A stretch of 64,000 nt of DNA from Megaleporinus macrocephalus (GCA_021613375.1 CM038709.1:40975156-41039155); one strand, 5' to 3'; counted from the first letter of the stretch, positions 32,586 to 44,972 are shown. The notes: generated by a model not told the origin, from the sequence alone. Numbers and translations: made by a program.

Positions 32586-33400
32586 ATGGAACCAGAAATT
32601 TTTCCATGTCCAAGCTCTATTGGAACATTTATATTGGTCCATTCATCATGGCATTTTCACATATTTTAAATGCCAACAGTTTCATTCAAATGATGTGGAT
32701 AAATAAAAATCAGCAAAAATGGAAATTCAGGTTTTTTATTGGACAGCAATGATATATATATCATATATATACCATAACAGATGTTGGACCTAATTCATCA
32801 AAGTTTCTTAAAAAATATTACCAAAATTAGACATCTATTGAAAGACATCTAGTGTGTTTGATGAACCGGCTCCAGTAGCATGGAAACAAGCATCTCAAAA
32901 GAAGAAGATGGAAGCTAGAGAAAAACTACCTAAGAGCTTGAGGAAGAACCATTGAGAAGATGAACTGTTTAAGAGCACTGGGCAGTACCAGTGAGAAGAA
33001 ACAAGGCTCAAAAGGAGAAGATGGAAGAGAAGAATTGTTAGATAAATTGCGAATTAGAGCATTGGAAAGATCCAACAAGAGGAATCAAACAAAAAATGAA
33101 TGGAACCAGAAATGTTTCCACGTCCAAGCTCTTTTGGAACATGTCTATTGGTCCATTCATCAAGACATTTTCACATTTTCATATTTTAAATGCCAAAATC
33201 AGCAAACATAGAGATACATGATTTTCATTGGACTGCAACGATACATATAACAGATGTTGGACCTAATTCATCAAAGTTTCTTAATATAGATCACCCAAAA
33301 TTACACAAAACCAGTTTTCATTCATTAAACTGTCACAAAACCAATAGAAATCTATGTCTGTTTGATGAACCGGCTCCAGTAGCATGGGAACAAGCTTCTG
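32586..33400 (+). repeat. two-module repeat, order A-B-A'
   Basis: Module A (32586-32888) and A' (33100-33400) share TGGAACCAGAAAT, GTCCAAGCTCT, TTGGTCCATTCATCA, ACAGATGTTGGACCTAATTC and GATGAACCGGCTCCAGTAGC. Between them is module B (32889-33099), GA-rich, with AGAAGATGGAAGCTAGAG and GCTCAAAAGGAGAAGATGG. Spacing of A to A' is about 512 bp. Confidence 0.9.
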
Positions 33401-33840
33401 GCCAGATATGCCAATGTTTAAACTAATAAATTATGAAGCTACGGGTGTGGTCATTTCTATAAAATTGACTGTAAAGTACTTTGATAAATAGGGGCCAATG
33501 TCCAAAAAAGTTCCCGCTCCCAGTATGCAAGGTTGTGTGGAAATAGCTTCAGGAAGTAAGAACCTACCACCAGATCATGAAGAAACAACACTGAGGTCCT
33601 GTTGTTCTAAATAATAAGTACTTATCAGCTCATGCAGTTTAGTAGATTGTCTGTCCCGTGGGTGTTTTATAAAGACTAATTGCGTAGATGATGAGACACA
33701 CAGCAAGTCACTAGAAACAGAAACTGAACTTTGAGAAGCAGAGATATTAGAGGAAGTGTATATAAGTATCAGGAATAATGACATGATTCATGAAATTCCA
33801 CAAGAGCATGAAGAAGAACCAGAAAAACCAAGACTAAGTG
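33401..33840. other. unassigned sequence
   Basis: Unassigned sequence between two copies of module B. No gene seen. Confidence 0.5.
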
Positions 33841-34500
33841 AAAAGAACTTTCAAAATAAGAAGATGGAAGCTAGAGAAAAACTACATAAGAGCTTGAAGA
33901 ACCATTGAGAGGATGAACTGTATAAGAGCATTGGACAGTAACAGTAAGAGGAACCAAGGCTCAAAAGGAGAAGATGGAAGAGAAGAGTTGTTAGATGGAT
34001 TGCGTATAAAACCATTAGAAAGATCCAACAAAAGGAAACCAAACAAAAAAGGAAAACTCATTGAGAGGAACCAATATGAAAACTATTGTACCTTACAGCA
34101 TGAGGAAGGACCACTGAGAGGAACCAATACTCATCAGAAAAATTAATGTACCTATTAAAAGCATGAGGAAGAAGATGAAAGAAGATGAAGGTACAGATGT
34201 TAGATAAATTATATAAGAGCATTGGGAAGGACCAATAAAGACTCAAAGGGAGAAAATGGAAGCTAGAGTTGACTTGAGTATGGAAAGAGCAATGGAAAGA
34301 ACTAAGGAGAAGAATCAAAACTAAAAAGGGAAAACTACCTAATAGCTTGAGGAGAAACCACTCAGAGGAACCAGGACTTAAAAAACAAATTAAACACTCT
34401 AGAAGCTTAAAGACGCCTTAAAAAGAGTCAAAACCTATACATCTCTAAGAGCATAAGAGGAACCAAGACTCAAAAGGAGAAGATGAAAGCACACGTCGGA
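33841..34500 (+). repeat. module B' array, degenerate
   Basis: Begins with a copy of module B (AGAAGATGGAAGCTAGAGAA at 33860, GCTCAAAAGGAGAAGATGG near 33959), then decays into repeats of the ACTCAAA-GGAGAA-ATGGAA motif near 34234 and 34465, with GAGGAACCA words throughout. Confidence 0.8.
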
Positions 34501-34504
34501 TGAC

Positions 34505-34700
34505 ATGGTCAATATTCACTTACGCACTCACACCTACGGGCAATTTAGAGTGACCAATCAACCTAACATGCATGTGTTTGGACTGTGGGAGGAAACCGGA
34601 GTACCAGGAGGAAACCCACTCAAGCACGGAGAGAACATACACACTCCACACAGAACCACCCGGACCGGGAATCCAACCCAGATCATCTTACTGTGAGGAG
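34505..34700 (+). repeat. dispersed fish repeat, 3' part
   Basis: ACTCACACCTACGGGCAATT, TAGAGTGACCAATCAACC, GTGTTTGGACTGTGGGAGG, AACCCACTCAAGCACGGAGA and ACACTCCACACAGAACC in the standard order. It ends with GTGCTGACCACTACACCACC, which seeds the minisatellite that follows. Confidence 0.92.
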
Positions 34701-35500
34701 ACAGTGCTGACCACTACACCACCACACTAACCACTACACCACCATACTAACCACTACACCACCATACTAACCACTACACCACCGTACTAACCACTACACC
34801 ACCGTACTAACCACTACACCACCATACTAACCACTACACCATCATACTAACCTCTACACCACCATACTAACCACTACACCACCATACTAACCACTACACC
34901 ACCATACTAACCACTACACCACCATACTAACCACTACACCACCATACTACCCACTACACCACCGTACTAACCACTACACCACCATACTAACCACTACACC
35001 ACCATACTAACCACTACACCACCATACTAACCACTACACCACCATACTAACCACTACACCACCGTACTAACCACTACACCACCGCACTAAACAATACACC
35101 ACCATGCTAACCACTACACCACCATACTAACCACTACACCACCGTACTAACCACTACACCACCGTACTAACCACTACACCACCGTACTAACCACTACACC
35201 ACCATACTAACCACTACACCACCGTACTGACCACTACACCACCATACTAACCACTACACCACTATACTAACCACTACACCACCGTACTAACCACTACACC
35301 ACCATACTAACCACTATACCACCATACTAACCACTACACCACCGTACTAACCACTACACCACCGTACTGACCACTACACCACCGTACTAACCACTACACC
35401 ACCGTACTGACCACTACACCACCGTACTAACCACTACACCACCGTACTAACCACTACACCACCGTACTAACCACTACACCACAGTACTAACCACTACACC
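34701..35500. repeat. 20-bp minisatellite, about 40 copies
   Basis: Unit CCACTACACCACCATACTAA (or ACCGTACTAA). The register holds from start to end with no indel. The unit is the last 20 bases of the adjoining fish repeat, so the array grew from a transposon-like tail. Confidence 0.97.
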
Positions 35501-36130
35501 CACACTACACAAACTTATTCAGACAATGTTGTGACAACGTTTGGTGTTTGTTGGGTCGGAGATGAACCAGAGAGTGATGCACTAAAAAGCCTGTCAGAAG
35601 ACAAGATCTGAAGAACTGTTGATTGTTTGGGTTCAGATCAAGACGTTAGATTCAGCGTCTCTGAAGAACGTCCAGCTCAGCTCATGGACCACGTGTGTTT
35701 TCCGGAAGTGTCTCTGTTGCGTCTGTTGTTTATCCGCTGTGAGAGCTGACCGGTCACTGTATGTACGCTGTACTTGTTGTGTAAACATGTCGGCTGTTGG
35801 TGGTTTAGTGATTGTTGTGTTAGGGTGTGAACTCGTAACTCCTGGTAGAAGAGATTTCAGCGTCAGTGGCTTTTCGCCCGTAAATAGAGGTGAAAGAAAT
35901 AAATACATAAATAAAAACGTAAATAAACTCGTCTGTCAGCATTAACAGGATCAGAGGGATGTCGGGGGAGGATGTTTATTTTCCTGCCGTTGCCGTGCAC
36001 ACCGGCTCCATGGCGACCGCGGAGTGGGCGGCTCGACAACTGCTGGCTGCGAGCGAGAGCCTTTCAACACAAACCGCTCTGAAGCTGCTTCTCTGCCGTC
36101 GCTCCTCTCCTCCTTCTCCCGCGCTCCATT
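35501..36130. other. unassigned sequence, CG-richer near 35960-36120
   Basis: A frame opens at ATG 35959 in good context and reads MSGEDVYFPAVAVHTGSM before running into the pyrimidine tract, where it becomes low complexity. I do not recognise it, see no splice evidence and do not call it a gene. The CG content around it could mark a promoter or first exon. Confidence 0.3.
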
Positions 36131-37870
36131 TCTCTCTTCCCTTCCTTTTCCCTTCCTGTCTTCTCCTCGTTTTTATCTTCTCGTCTCATCTCCATCACTT
36201 TCTTTCTTCTCTTTCTTCTCTTTTCTTAGTGGTTCTGCCCATCAGTCCATGTCTTTCCTCTCTTCTCTTCTCTTCTTCTCTATCATCCGACCTTCTTTTT
36301 TCTCTTCTGTAATCTCTTTTCTTTTTTCTCATGAGTCATTTCTTGAATTCTTTTTTTCTCCTCTCTTCTCTTATTTTCTCCATCGCTCTTCTCCTTGTCC
36401 CCGCCTTTTTCTTCTCTTCTCCTCTTCTCTTCTTTTATCTGTCTTCTTCTCTTTTTTATTTATCTTTATCATCCTCTCTGCTCCTCTCTTTATTTCATCA
36501 CTCTTCTCTCCATCGCTCTTGTATGCTTGTTTCTTCATACCTCTTCTTCTCTTTATCCCTCTTCTCCTTCTACTCTTCTCTATCATCCGACCTTCTTTTT
36601 TTCTCTTCTGTAATCTCTTCTCTTTTTTCTCATTATTCATTTCTTGAATACTTTTTTTCTTCTCTCTTCATCCCTCTCTTCTCTTATTTTCTCCATCACT
36701 CTTCTCCTTGTCCCTGTCTTTTTTCTTCTCTTCTCTTCTTTTTATCTTTTTTTTCTCTTTTCTTATTTATCTTCATCCATCCTCTCTCCACTTCTCTTTA
36801 TTTCATCACTCTTCCCTCCTTCCCTCTTGTATGCTCGTTTCTTCATTCATCTTCTTTTATTATCTTCTTTTCATACCTCTTCTTCTTTTTAACCCTCTTC
36901 TCCTTCTACTCTTCTCTATTATCCGACTTTCTTTTTTCTCTTCTGTAATCTCTTCCCTTTTTTTCTAATTAGTCATTTCTTGAATACTTTTTTTCTTCTC
37001 TCTGCATCCCTCTCTTCTCTTATTTTCTCCATCGCTCTTCTGCTTGTCCCCATTTTTTCTTCTCTTCTCCTCTTCTTTTTATCTCGCTTCCTCTCTGTTC
37101 TTATCTTCATCCATCCTCTCTCCACTTCTCTTTATTTCATCACTCTTCTCTCCATCTCTCTTGTATGCTTTTTTCTTCATTCATCTTCTATCTTCTCTTC
37201 ATACCTCTTCTTCTCTTTATCCCTCTTTTCCTTCTACTCTTCTCTATCATCCGACCTTCTTTTTCCTCTTCTGTAATCTCTTCTCTTTTTTCTCATTAGT
37301 CATTTCTTGAATACTTTTTTTCTTCTCTCTTCATCCCTCTCTTCTCTTATTTTCTCCATTGCTCTTCTCCTTGTCCCAGTCTTTTTTTTTCTTCTCTCCT
37401 CCTCTTCTCTTCTTTTTATCTCTCTTCTTCTCTTTTCTTATTTATCTTCATCCATCTTCTCTCCACTTCTCTTTATTTCATCACTCTTCTCTCCATCCCT
37501 CTTGTATGCTCGTTTCTTCATTCATCTTCTTTTATTATCTTCTCTTCATACCTCTTCTTCTCTTTATCCATCTTCTTCTTCTACTCTTCTCTTTATCCCT
37601 CTTTTTTCTCTATTGTAATCTCTTCTCTTTTTTCTCATTAGTCATTTCTTGAATTCCTTTTTTCTCCTCTCTTTATCCCTCTCCTCTTATTTTCTCCATC
37701 GCTCTTCTGCTTGTCCCCATTTTTTTTCTTCTCTTCTCTTCTCCTCTTCTTTTTATCTCTCTTTCTCTCTGTTCTTATCTTCATCTGTTCTGTCTCCACT
37801 TCTTTTAATTTCATCACTCTTCTCTCCATCCCTCTTGTATGCTTTTTTCTTCATTCATCTTCTATCTTCT
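36131..37870. repeat. pyrimidine-rich tract with a 300-340 bp higher-order repeat
   Basis: Mostly C/T. CATTTCTTGAAT recurs at 36338, 36638, 36974, 37301 and 37643 (spacing 300, 336, 327, 342), each followed by TTTTCTCCATCGCTCTTCT-like text and CATCACTCTTCTCTCC. The long Ser/Phe/Leu frames (up to 224 codons) are products of composition. Confidence 0.94.
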
Positions 37871-39300
37871 CTTAATACCTCTTTTTCTCTTATCCCTTTT
37901 TCTTCTCTTCATCCATCTTCTCTTCTTATCTCATCATCCCTCTTCTCTTCATCTGTCTTCTGTTCTAGTCCTTTCTGCATCACCTTTGTTCTCTTTTTTG
38001 TTACCTTCTTCTCTTCATTGCCCTTCTTATCTCTTTATTCCTCCTATCTTTTGTCTTTCTTCTTCTCCTCTCATCTCTCTTCTTTTGTCTTCATCCCAGT
38101 TCTCTTTACTCTTCTTTTATACCTCTTCTTCTTTTCTATTCTCTGCTTCTTTTGTTTCTTCTTATCCTTCCTGCATCCACTTTGTTCACTTCTTCTCACT
38201 CTTCTTATCGTTTTACTACTTTTTCTTTTCTTGTCTTTCCACTACTCTTCTACTCACTGGTCTTTTCCTCTTTTCACTTCTCTTCAATCATTCTATCCTC
38301 TCTGTTTCTTCTTTTATCTATGATTCACCTTCTCTTTTCCAGACTCTTCATGTTACTGTACCTTCTCCTTTCTTTTCCCCATTTCCTGCTTTTCTTGTCT
38401 TTTTTTCCTCCCATCTGTCATCCGGCATTCTTTTCTTTCCTTCTCTTCTGCAGGCTCCTCATTGCTCTTTCCTTTTCATCTGTTCTTCACCCCTCTTCAC
38501 CACCTCTTCTCTTCATACCTCTTTTCTTTTTCGTAAACAACCTCCTCTATTCCTTATCGTATTGTTATCTCTCCCCTTTGCTCTTCTCATGTTCCTCCTT
38601 TCTCTCATCTTCTCCTTTTACCTCTTCACTTCTCGCATTTTCTCATCACATCTCCTCACTTTTTCCTCTTTTCTTTCCTTCGACTTTCAGCCCCTTTTTC
38701 TTCTTTTCCAGACTCTTCATGTTATCTTTTCTCCTTTCTTTTCCCCATTTCCTGTTTCTCTTGTCATCCTATATTATCTTCTTTCTTAATCATCTGTAGG
38801 CTCCTCATTGCTCTTTTCTTTTCGTCTGTTCTCCATCCCTCTTCTCTTCATCCATCTTCTCTTAACAACCTCTTATTTTCCTTATCTTACTGTTATCTCG
38901 AACTTTTGCTCTTCTCATGTTCCTCCTTTCTCTCATCTGCTTCTTTTACCTCTTCACTTCTCGCATTTTCTCATCACGTCTCCTCACTTTTTTCTTCTTT
39001 TTCTTCTTTTCCAGACTCATTCATGTTATCTTCTGCCTTTCTTTCTTCTCCTTTCATCTTTTCTTTCCTTCTCTTCTGTTATCCTACCTTCTTTTCTTTC
39101 CTTCTTTTCTGTAGGCCTCTCATTGTTCTCTTCTTCTCATCTGTTGCTCTTCACTTATTGTTCTTTTATTAATGTGTCTCATTAGTATCACCTCTCTTCT
39201 CTTCTCTTCCCCCCATCATTTGGTTTCACTTCTTTCATTGCTTCTCCACTTTCCTCTCCTTGCCTCCTCTCCCTTGCTTTCTCCTCCACTCCACTTCTGT
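37871..39300. repeat. pyrimidine-rich tract, second higher-order family
   Basis: Continues the tract with a different long unit: AGACTC(A)TTCATGTTA recurs at 38341, 38710 and 39013 (spacing 369, 303), with CTTCTCATGTTCCTCCTTTC and TCTCGCATTTTCTCATCAC shared between copies. A 316-codon frame across it is an artefact. Confidence 0.92.
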
Positions 39301-39955
39301 TCCCCATGAAGGCTCACCATCGTCCCTTTTCATCCTTTCTGTTCTTTCTCTTGATCTCCCTCTACATTCGTTTCGTGACTCGAGACGGTGGATGAATGCT
39401 GTCCTGCATCTTTTATTTTTTTTCTTCCCTTCTTTCTCCTCCACTGCTCGCAGCGAGCCGACTACACACGAATATACAGCTAATGAGAAGGAAAACTAGC
39501 TTTTTCCGAGGCACAAACACGACGCAGCGAACAGCGAGAGAATCGCGGGCAAACGCAAAGACGCCACAGAAGACTTTTGAACCGAGATGCCTAAATATAA
39601 ACCGCCGGTTGACTAATCTGGTTTGTCACGGGGGCAGGAGTCACATCCAGAATGGCGAATGTGATTTGGGTTTAATCTGGAGCTCATGAGTCACGGCGGG
39701 CTGGAGGTTGCTGGGTGGCGCCGGTGGAGAACTGAGAAAATCTGCGGGTTCCTGATAGGAAGCGGCACCTCTAGATTCATCGCCGACTCCCACAGAGGAG
39801 TCACGCGCATATACACACACACACATCCGGCAAACGCCGCTAACCCAATCAGCCACGCTCTGCAATCTGCGTGTAAGCACAGGCTCTACCTCAAGCAGTT
39901 CGCAGGAGATAGGAGGGGAGGATATATAGATTCGTGCTCGTGACACAAACGCAAA
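39301..39955. promoter_or_regulatory. CG-containing block, candidate regulatory region
   Basis: From about 39440 to 39950 the sequence is non-repetitive and rich in CG words (CGCAGCGAGCCG, CGGCGGGC, GGCGCCGG, ACGCCGC), unlike the tract before it. A short (CA)n lies at 39812-39825. Open frames have no domain. CpG island or conserved element are both possible. Confidence 0.28.
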
Positions 39956-40120
39956 TCGTGTTCAAGCCTGTAGAAGGTCGTCTGGTGTCCCGATTTCAAG
40001 TAGCAGTGGGAAAAAGAAAAAAACTGTTGCATTTACATTATTTTTACAGTTTTTCTTTTCTTCGCCCTTTGTTTTCTATGGAGATGAGGTGAAGAGAGAC
40101 TGAAAATGAGAAGAAGAGCT
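39956..40120 (+). repeat. dispersed repeat of the GTTCAAGCCTGTAGAA family, copy 1
   Basis: GTGTTCAAGCCTGTAGAAGG, then TGGTGTCC-GATTTC, TTTACA-TTTTTCTTTTCTTC, and a final AAAATGAG-TGCAAAT segment. Matches 47298-47500 in the same order. Confidence 0.78.
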
Positions 40121-40306
40121 TTTCCGAATGTAATGACAAAATGAGATGCAAATTGCACTGGAGGTTGGCCAATCAGATTCTTGAAGGATGGCAAGATGCT
40201 CTGTGGCCTTAAATCTGTTAACTGTTAGTCATGCTTAGGCTTAACAAAACTGGTTACTGTAAGCCAGTCAACTGTCAAGCAGGTCCCAATGAATGAATAA
40301 TGGATA

Positions 40307-40480
40307 TACAGTACTGTGCAAAAGTTTGAGGCACTTGGGGACATTATTCTATTTAAAAAAAATTTATTTATTTATTTTTTATATCCAAAATAGTATTAAT
40401 ACTCTTAGGTAGTGGTTACATATGAGAGTGAGTTTATTTAACACTTTCCAAGTAGCAGGAGTATCTTCCCTAAAGGGTAA
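40307..40480 (+). mobile_element. CAGTACTGTGC MITE, left end only
   Basis: TACAGTACTGTGCAAAAGTT, then GAGGCACTTGGGGACATTAT and later TTTATTTAACACTTTCCAAG correspond to the first 140 bases of the complete copy at 30897. Confidence 0.85.
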
Positions 40481-42449
40481 CAAGGTAATCCAGAAATTGT
40501 TGGCTTAATTCTGACATTTCTCTACCCCAGTGACCTCACATGAGCCCCTGAGGATAGATGGTTCCATAGATGTCCACATGGGGCCTCCAAGCAAGGGCTT
40601 TGGGAAGTCTGCAGTCCCAGTAGACACTACCTTGAGTAGCATAGCAATTGCCTAACCACTCCTTATCAACCACTTGGAATAGCATAGCAACAGCCTAGCA
40701 ACACCTCAGCCATCACTTAAAAACCACAAAGCAACACCCTAGCATTTACCTGGGATACTGCAACAATGACTTAGTGTTGCATCCCCATGTTGTGCAAGGG
40801 TGTTAATTAAATGCCAGTACTGCACTGAATGGCTATAAAGGGATAAAAGGATGAGGAACAGACAAATGGCAACTAATAACATGGACCGCTCACAGAAGAT
40901 AACAGGTTAGGAGCCTGTTCCAGTCTCCAGTTTCTATAATGTGATCCAGGGCTTGTTGGGATGGGAACAACTTGTGGGGTTTGGCTTCATTCTAAACTTA
41001 AGCTGCTGGTTGACAGTAAAAATCAGATAATAATTTTCACCTCTGGTTTCCCAAAGACTACAAAAAAAGGCATGTGTTATTGAAGAGCAGGAGTAACCCC
41101 TTATAATATAGCCAAAGTTGGTTACTCCCATTTTTACTGAATTGTGTCTCTCTCTGAATGTCTGCCCTGGGTGAACGTCTTGGAAAGGCTGTCTAAGATA
41201 GTGGAGCCCATATCTCCTGTTTTCTGAAGACTTGCAATGTGATACCAGGCTTGCTTGTTGGAAAGGGGACTTGACACTCTACTGACCAACTGAAAGTTTG
41301 GCTTTGTCAAGTCAGCTTGACTTTTTTGGCATGACTGTTTGCAACCTTTATCTACAATTAGGTTTCCTGGTGATGGTGGTTATCTTTGTCGTAGAGTAAA
41401 GTTCAGTAGACTGGAGCTCAACTGGACAGTTCGGTACCACATAGTGCAGTAACAGAGTTGTTATTGTACATTTTGCCATTAATTCCATTACAAAATATTG
41501 TAATTAGGTATCATTGCAGAACTTGGTTACACATAAGCCCAAGCATTAATATGACCCTGGTGGTGTGCTCCACCATGTACCATAGATTTGAGAAGACCCA
41601 ACATTGAATAGATGGAAAACCCCTAGTTACTGTGATGTTTACGATGGTTTTAAAATGTAGACATATATGTGCTGATGTTTAGCTGGAGAGGAATATATGG
41701 GTCAAGCATATAACCTCCTCTGTATTCTCCGCATTCACTGTAAGTACATTTTCGCACTTGGCACAAAGACACTTGTTCACACTCAGGATTTATTTTCCCA
41801 CAGAAACATTTTTGTCCCATCCGTATCTATTGGCCAATTCAATACAGCATCCTTGTGAGCCACCCTGTTGGTTCTTCCCTTTATTATATTTAATGCTCCC
41901 TTAGTTTCAACTCTCGAATGCCTTCAAACAGGGAACCACTTTCGCTTGAGAAGTGTTTTAGCCTTGTAAGCTGTCATACCACAATTTTGCCCTCAATGAC
42001 AGCCCACACGCCACTTTCCATCCCTCTCTGCAGATTGCAGCATCCTGTCTTCTGTCATTACAAAGCTTGAGATGGAATAGCAAGACCAGTTGAGCAATCA
42101 GCACCAGGAACAACTGGCTTTCACATGCAGCACAGACAAACAAGGGGGTTCACTTCAGGTCAGACCACCTTTTTCAGGAGGTCCAGAGATCTGTACTCTA
42201 GACTTCATGTGGGTTTTAGTCTTCTTCTTTTCAGTCAACCATTCTGAGGCAAACCATCTTGAGTCTGGACTCCAAAACCCTCAGAACAACAATTGCTGAG
42301 AATAGTGAGTCACTTGGCTTTATTCTAATGCCTGGACTTGGAAGATCTACCATCGGGAGGGTCTAGTTCCAACCCCCAATCTAACACATCCTGCTCCAGC
42401 TTATTAACTTCTTCTAAGTTTCTGATTGGCTGGATCATATGCGCTCGTG
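40481..42449. other. unassigned sequence
   Basis: About 2 kb with no supported gene and no repeat I can name. A weak tandem feel occurs at 40640-40750 (AGCATAGCAA and TAGCAACACC words). Confidence 0.45.
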
Positions 42450-42452
42450 TTA

Positions 42453-43176
42453 TGCCTGGTTCACACTACGTGACTGGTTGAGCTGTAATCGCGAGTCTCA
42501 GTTGTCAGTGTCGTGGCTTTCACACTACATGACTGATCGGCAAAACACGGGGTCACGAATTACACGACTTTCACTCTGGAGAATCACTGACTCATCTGGC
42601 TTTGGTGCAAAAACACGTTTTTGTCACAAGAACACAAGAAAACTAAACACATGTGAGAGCTAGCGATACCACGTAGAACATACACTATCTCCAAAACGGA
42701 CGTCAACAAACCAGCAGTACGAGTTGTAACTGCGCTGATCTGCAAGAAAGAAGAAAAAGCTATGAAGATTGATAAAGACAGGGGTCAGCAGGGTCTGTCT
42801 GTTCTGCAGAGAGAGCTGGAATAAATATTTTATCAATAAAAACGTACGCGTCGTCTGCAGCCGCAGAGAGATTGTGGAATGGTGACGCGGTTCCCTCTCT
42901 ACGTGATCCCATTGGCTGTAGCTAGACACTGCTGTTGACTCACAGTCGCCAACTGGCCTAGATATTAAACATGCTAGATGTTTGCCGTGCATCTGCGATT
43001 AGTCTGTGACCACTCGGCGACGGCTCCGCGAGCATCTTTCAGACGTTCACACTACACGACTGAGTGAGCGCAGAGTGTCGCCGATTTGCCTCCGAGTCGA
43101 GGTTTTTGTCAGAGATCTACAAAAAATAGTCGGCGACTGAAAAACCAGACTAAAATCGTGTAGAGTGAACTAGACA
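42453..43176 (+). mobile_element. complete PIF/Harbinger-type MITE, 724 bp
   Basis: Flanked by TTA on both sides (42450-42452, 43177-43179), the target preference of PIF/Harbinger elements. Left end TGCCTGGTTCACACTACGTG; right end in reverse complement TGTCTAGTTCACTCTACACG. The interior has many CG dinucleotides and an additional inverted ACACTACACGACTGAG motif near 43051. It encodes nothing recognisable; the three open frames inside are chance. Confidence 0.9.
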
Positions 43177-43179
43177 TTA

Positions 43180-43369
43180 GGTAAGTTGGCAGCATTAGAT
43201 ACAGATCCACTCAGCCTACAACTGTCATTTCATCTGCACTCTATTTGATTTATTTGTTTTTACTACTTAATTGCATCTGCTTTGTTTGATGTCAATTAAT
43301 GTACTGCCCTACTGTATTTGTATGGAGTTGTTTTTTTATGGTCTGTTATTTTATTTATTCATTCATCAT
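43180..43369. other. unassigned sequence
   Basis: Unassigned spacer between the Harbinger MITE and the next repeat. Confidence 0.4.
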
Positions 43370-43575
43370 ATAAACCACTCCTCCCCCTTTGTCATGGGGG
43401 CACTGGAAAAAATACACAGTCTCACTTGCACACATCTAGGGGCAAATTAGCATCTCCAACTCATCCAACTGCACGTCTTTGGACTGGGGCATTAAACCAC
43501 CTGGCCGGGGAACCGAACCCATTCCTTCCCTGCTGTGAGACAACAGTGCTACCCACTGTGCCACCCTTGGGCATT
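43370..43575 (+). repeat. dispersed fish repeat, degenerate copy
   Basis: CACATCTAGGGGCAAATTAG, GCACGTCTTTGGACTGGGGC, GGGGAACCGAACCC and CAGTGCTACCCACTGTGCCA are landmarks of the same family as 34505-34700, but with large losses. Confidence 0.8.
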
Positions 43576-44854
43576 TATATTAACTCTTAATGAAATTCTT
43601 ATTGGTATTCAATGCATATTTCTTATTTTTGTTCATATCTCTTATTCTGTTTGGCCGATTTTAATTTGTTTGAACTGATGACTTTTTTATATAATATATA
43701 ATTATAACTTTAGTCTTTCTTGCTCAGCAACATTGTAAATGAGGCTCACTCTCTAATTTTGTCTGATCTGAGCCAATAGAATTTGTTTTCTAGCCAGATC
43801 TGCCAATATTTTTCATGTTACCGAGCAGGTAGAAGCAAAGAAAGAGCATTTCTCTTCAAGTTCCAGAGGAAAGATTGGTATATAAAAAAGAAATTGAAAA
43901 CCTAAAACTTTTAAACATAATTAAAACAAAACAATGTAATCAGTCAATTTGTGTTGGTAAATAAAATAATAATGCAACAAGGTTTGGCTAACCTCTGCAC
44001 TGACAAGCCGCGGTGCACATCCCAAGACTCCCAATTAAATACATGAGTTAAATATAATCGCCAACCCTTCAATGCCTTCAGACATACCGTTTCTTCACTT
44101 TTTTCCAGATTTAACAATCAGCAAGGATCAAACTTGATTATCTAACGTGTTAGAGGAGAAATCCCGCTTTATAAATATAAATGACTTCATTTATAAACAT
44201 TCACATGATGCTGGTGTATAATTACATACCAGCTATGAGTAACAGTGGTCTGCTGGTGATAACACAGATGACTATGATTCTAATCATTGTCGTGTTAAAG
44301 GCCAAGTTTTCCGAAGCTCGGCTGTTGACTCATCAGCATATGCAGATCAATTTTAGCAGCTCCCCCCTCGTGAATCATTGCGTGAAATTCCTATCCTGTA
44401 GATTTAAGTGCTAATGAGAATGTCGAAGTTTTGCAATTTAACTAGACTTTGCACCTCTCTCGCGCAAGTGTGGGTGCACACACAGGAGCGTGAGGAGTGT
44501 GAAATGTATCGATTTTTTTTTTTTGCTTTTTAGCACATCCAAGCTGAACAGATGTTTGCCCTCATTTGTATAAAGAGAAACTTTTCAACAGAAACTTTTC
44601 TATCTAGCTCAAAATCGTACCTCCAGCGCTCAATTTAGGTCCAGCTTTTGTTCTTTTTTTTCTTTTTTTATCCAATTCCTCCTGCTGGTTAGGTCTCTCC
44701 CATCACATAGGTGCTTCCAAGCTGGGAATTCCACATGGCTATTTAGGAAAGAGCTAATGCAGCATGTTGAGTGACACATCATTTAGTGATATTTTTAATA
44801 TTGGCTGCCATTCAGCTGCAAAGCTCAGTAAAGATCTTATAGTGACCCTGCACT
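43576..44854. other. unassigned sequence, low-copy patch at 44030-44460
   Basis: No gene supported. 44030-44460 lacks repeats and has AT-rich homeodomain-type words (TTGATTATCTAACG, GACTCATCAGCATATGCAGA). It may be a conserved element. T-runs at 44511-44525 and 44651-44670. Confidence 0.35.
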
Positions 44855-44972
44855 TCAACCATCCATCCATTCATCCATCCACTATCTTCCTCTTTATCCC
44901 GCTAGTCAGGGTCAAGGGGCGCTGGTGCCAATCCCAACGTCATTGGGCAAAGGTGGGGTACACCATAGACAG
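44855..44972 (+). repeat. dispersed fish repeat, 5' part
   Basis: (CATC)n start, CACTATCTTCCTCTTTATCC, CAATCCCAACGTCATTGGGC and GGTGGGGTACACCATAGACA. Broken off where a hAT-like end begins. Confidence 0.9.

Noticed and set aside
35959..36312. Frame beginning MSGEDVYFPAV as a first exon
   Set aside because: Good start context and CG content, but no recognised protein and it merges into low-complexity repeat; kept only as unassigned.
36024..39185. Several overlapping 100-316 codon frames
   Set aside because: Low-complexity translation of a CT-rich higher-order repeat; no start, splice or domain evidence.
42439..42992. Frames of 74 and 110 codons
   Set aside because: They fall inside the PIF/Harbinger MITE and have no similarity to its transposase.
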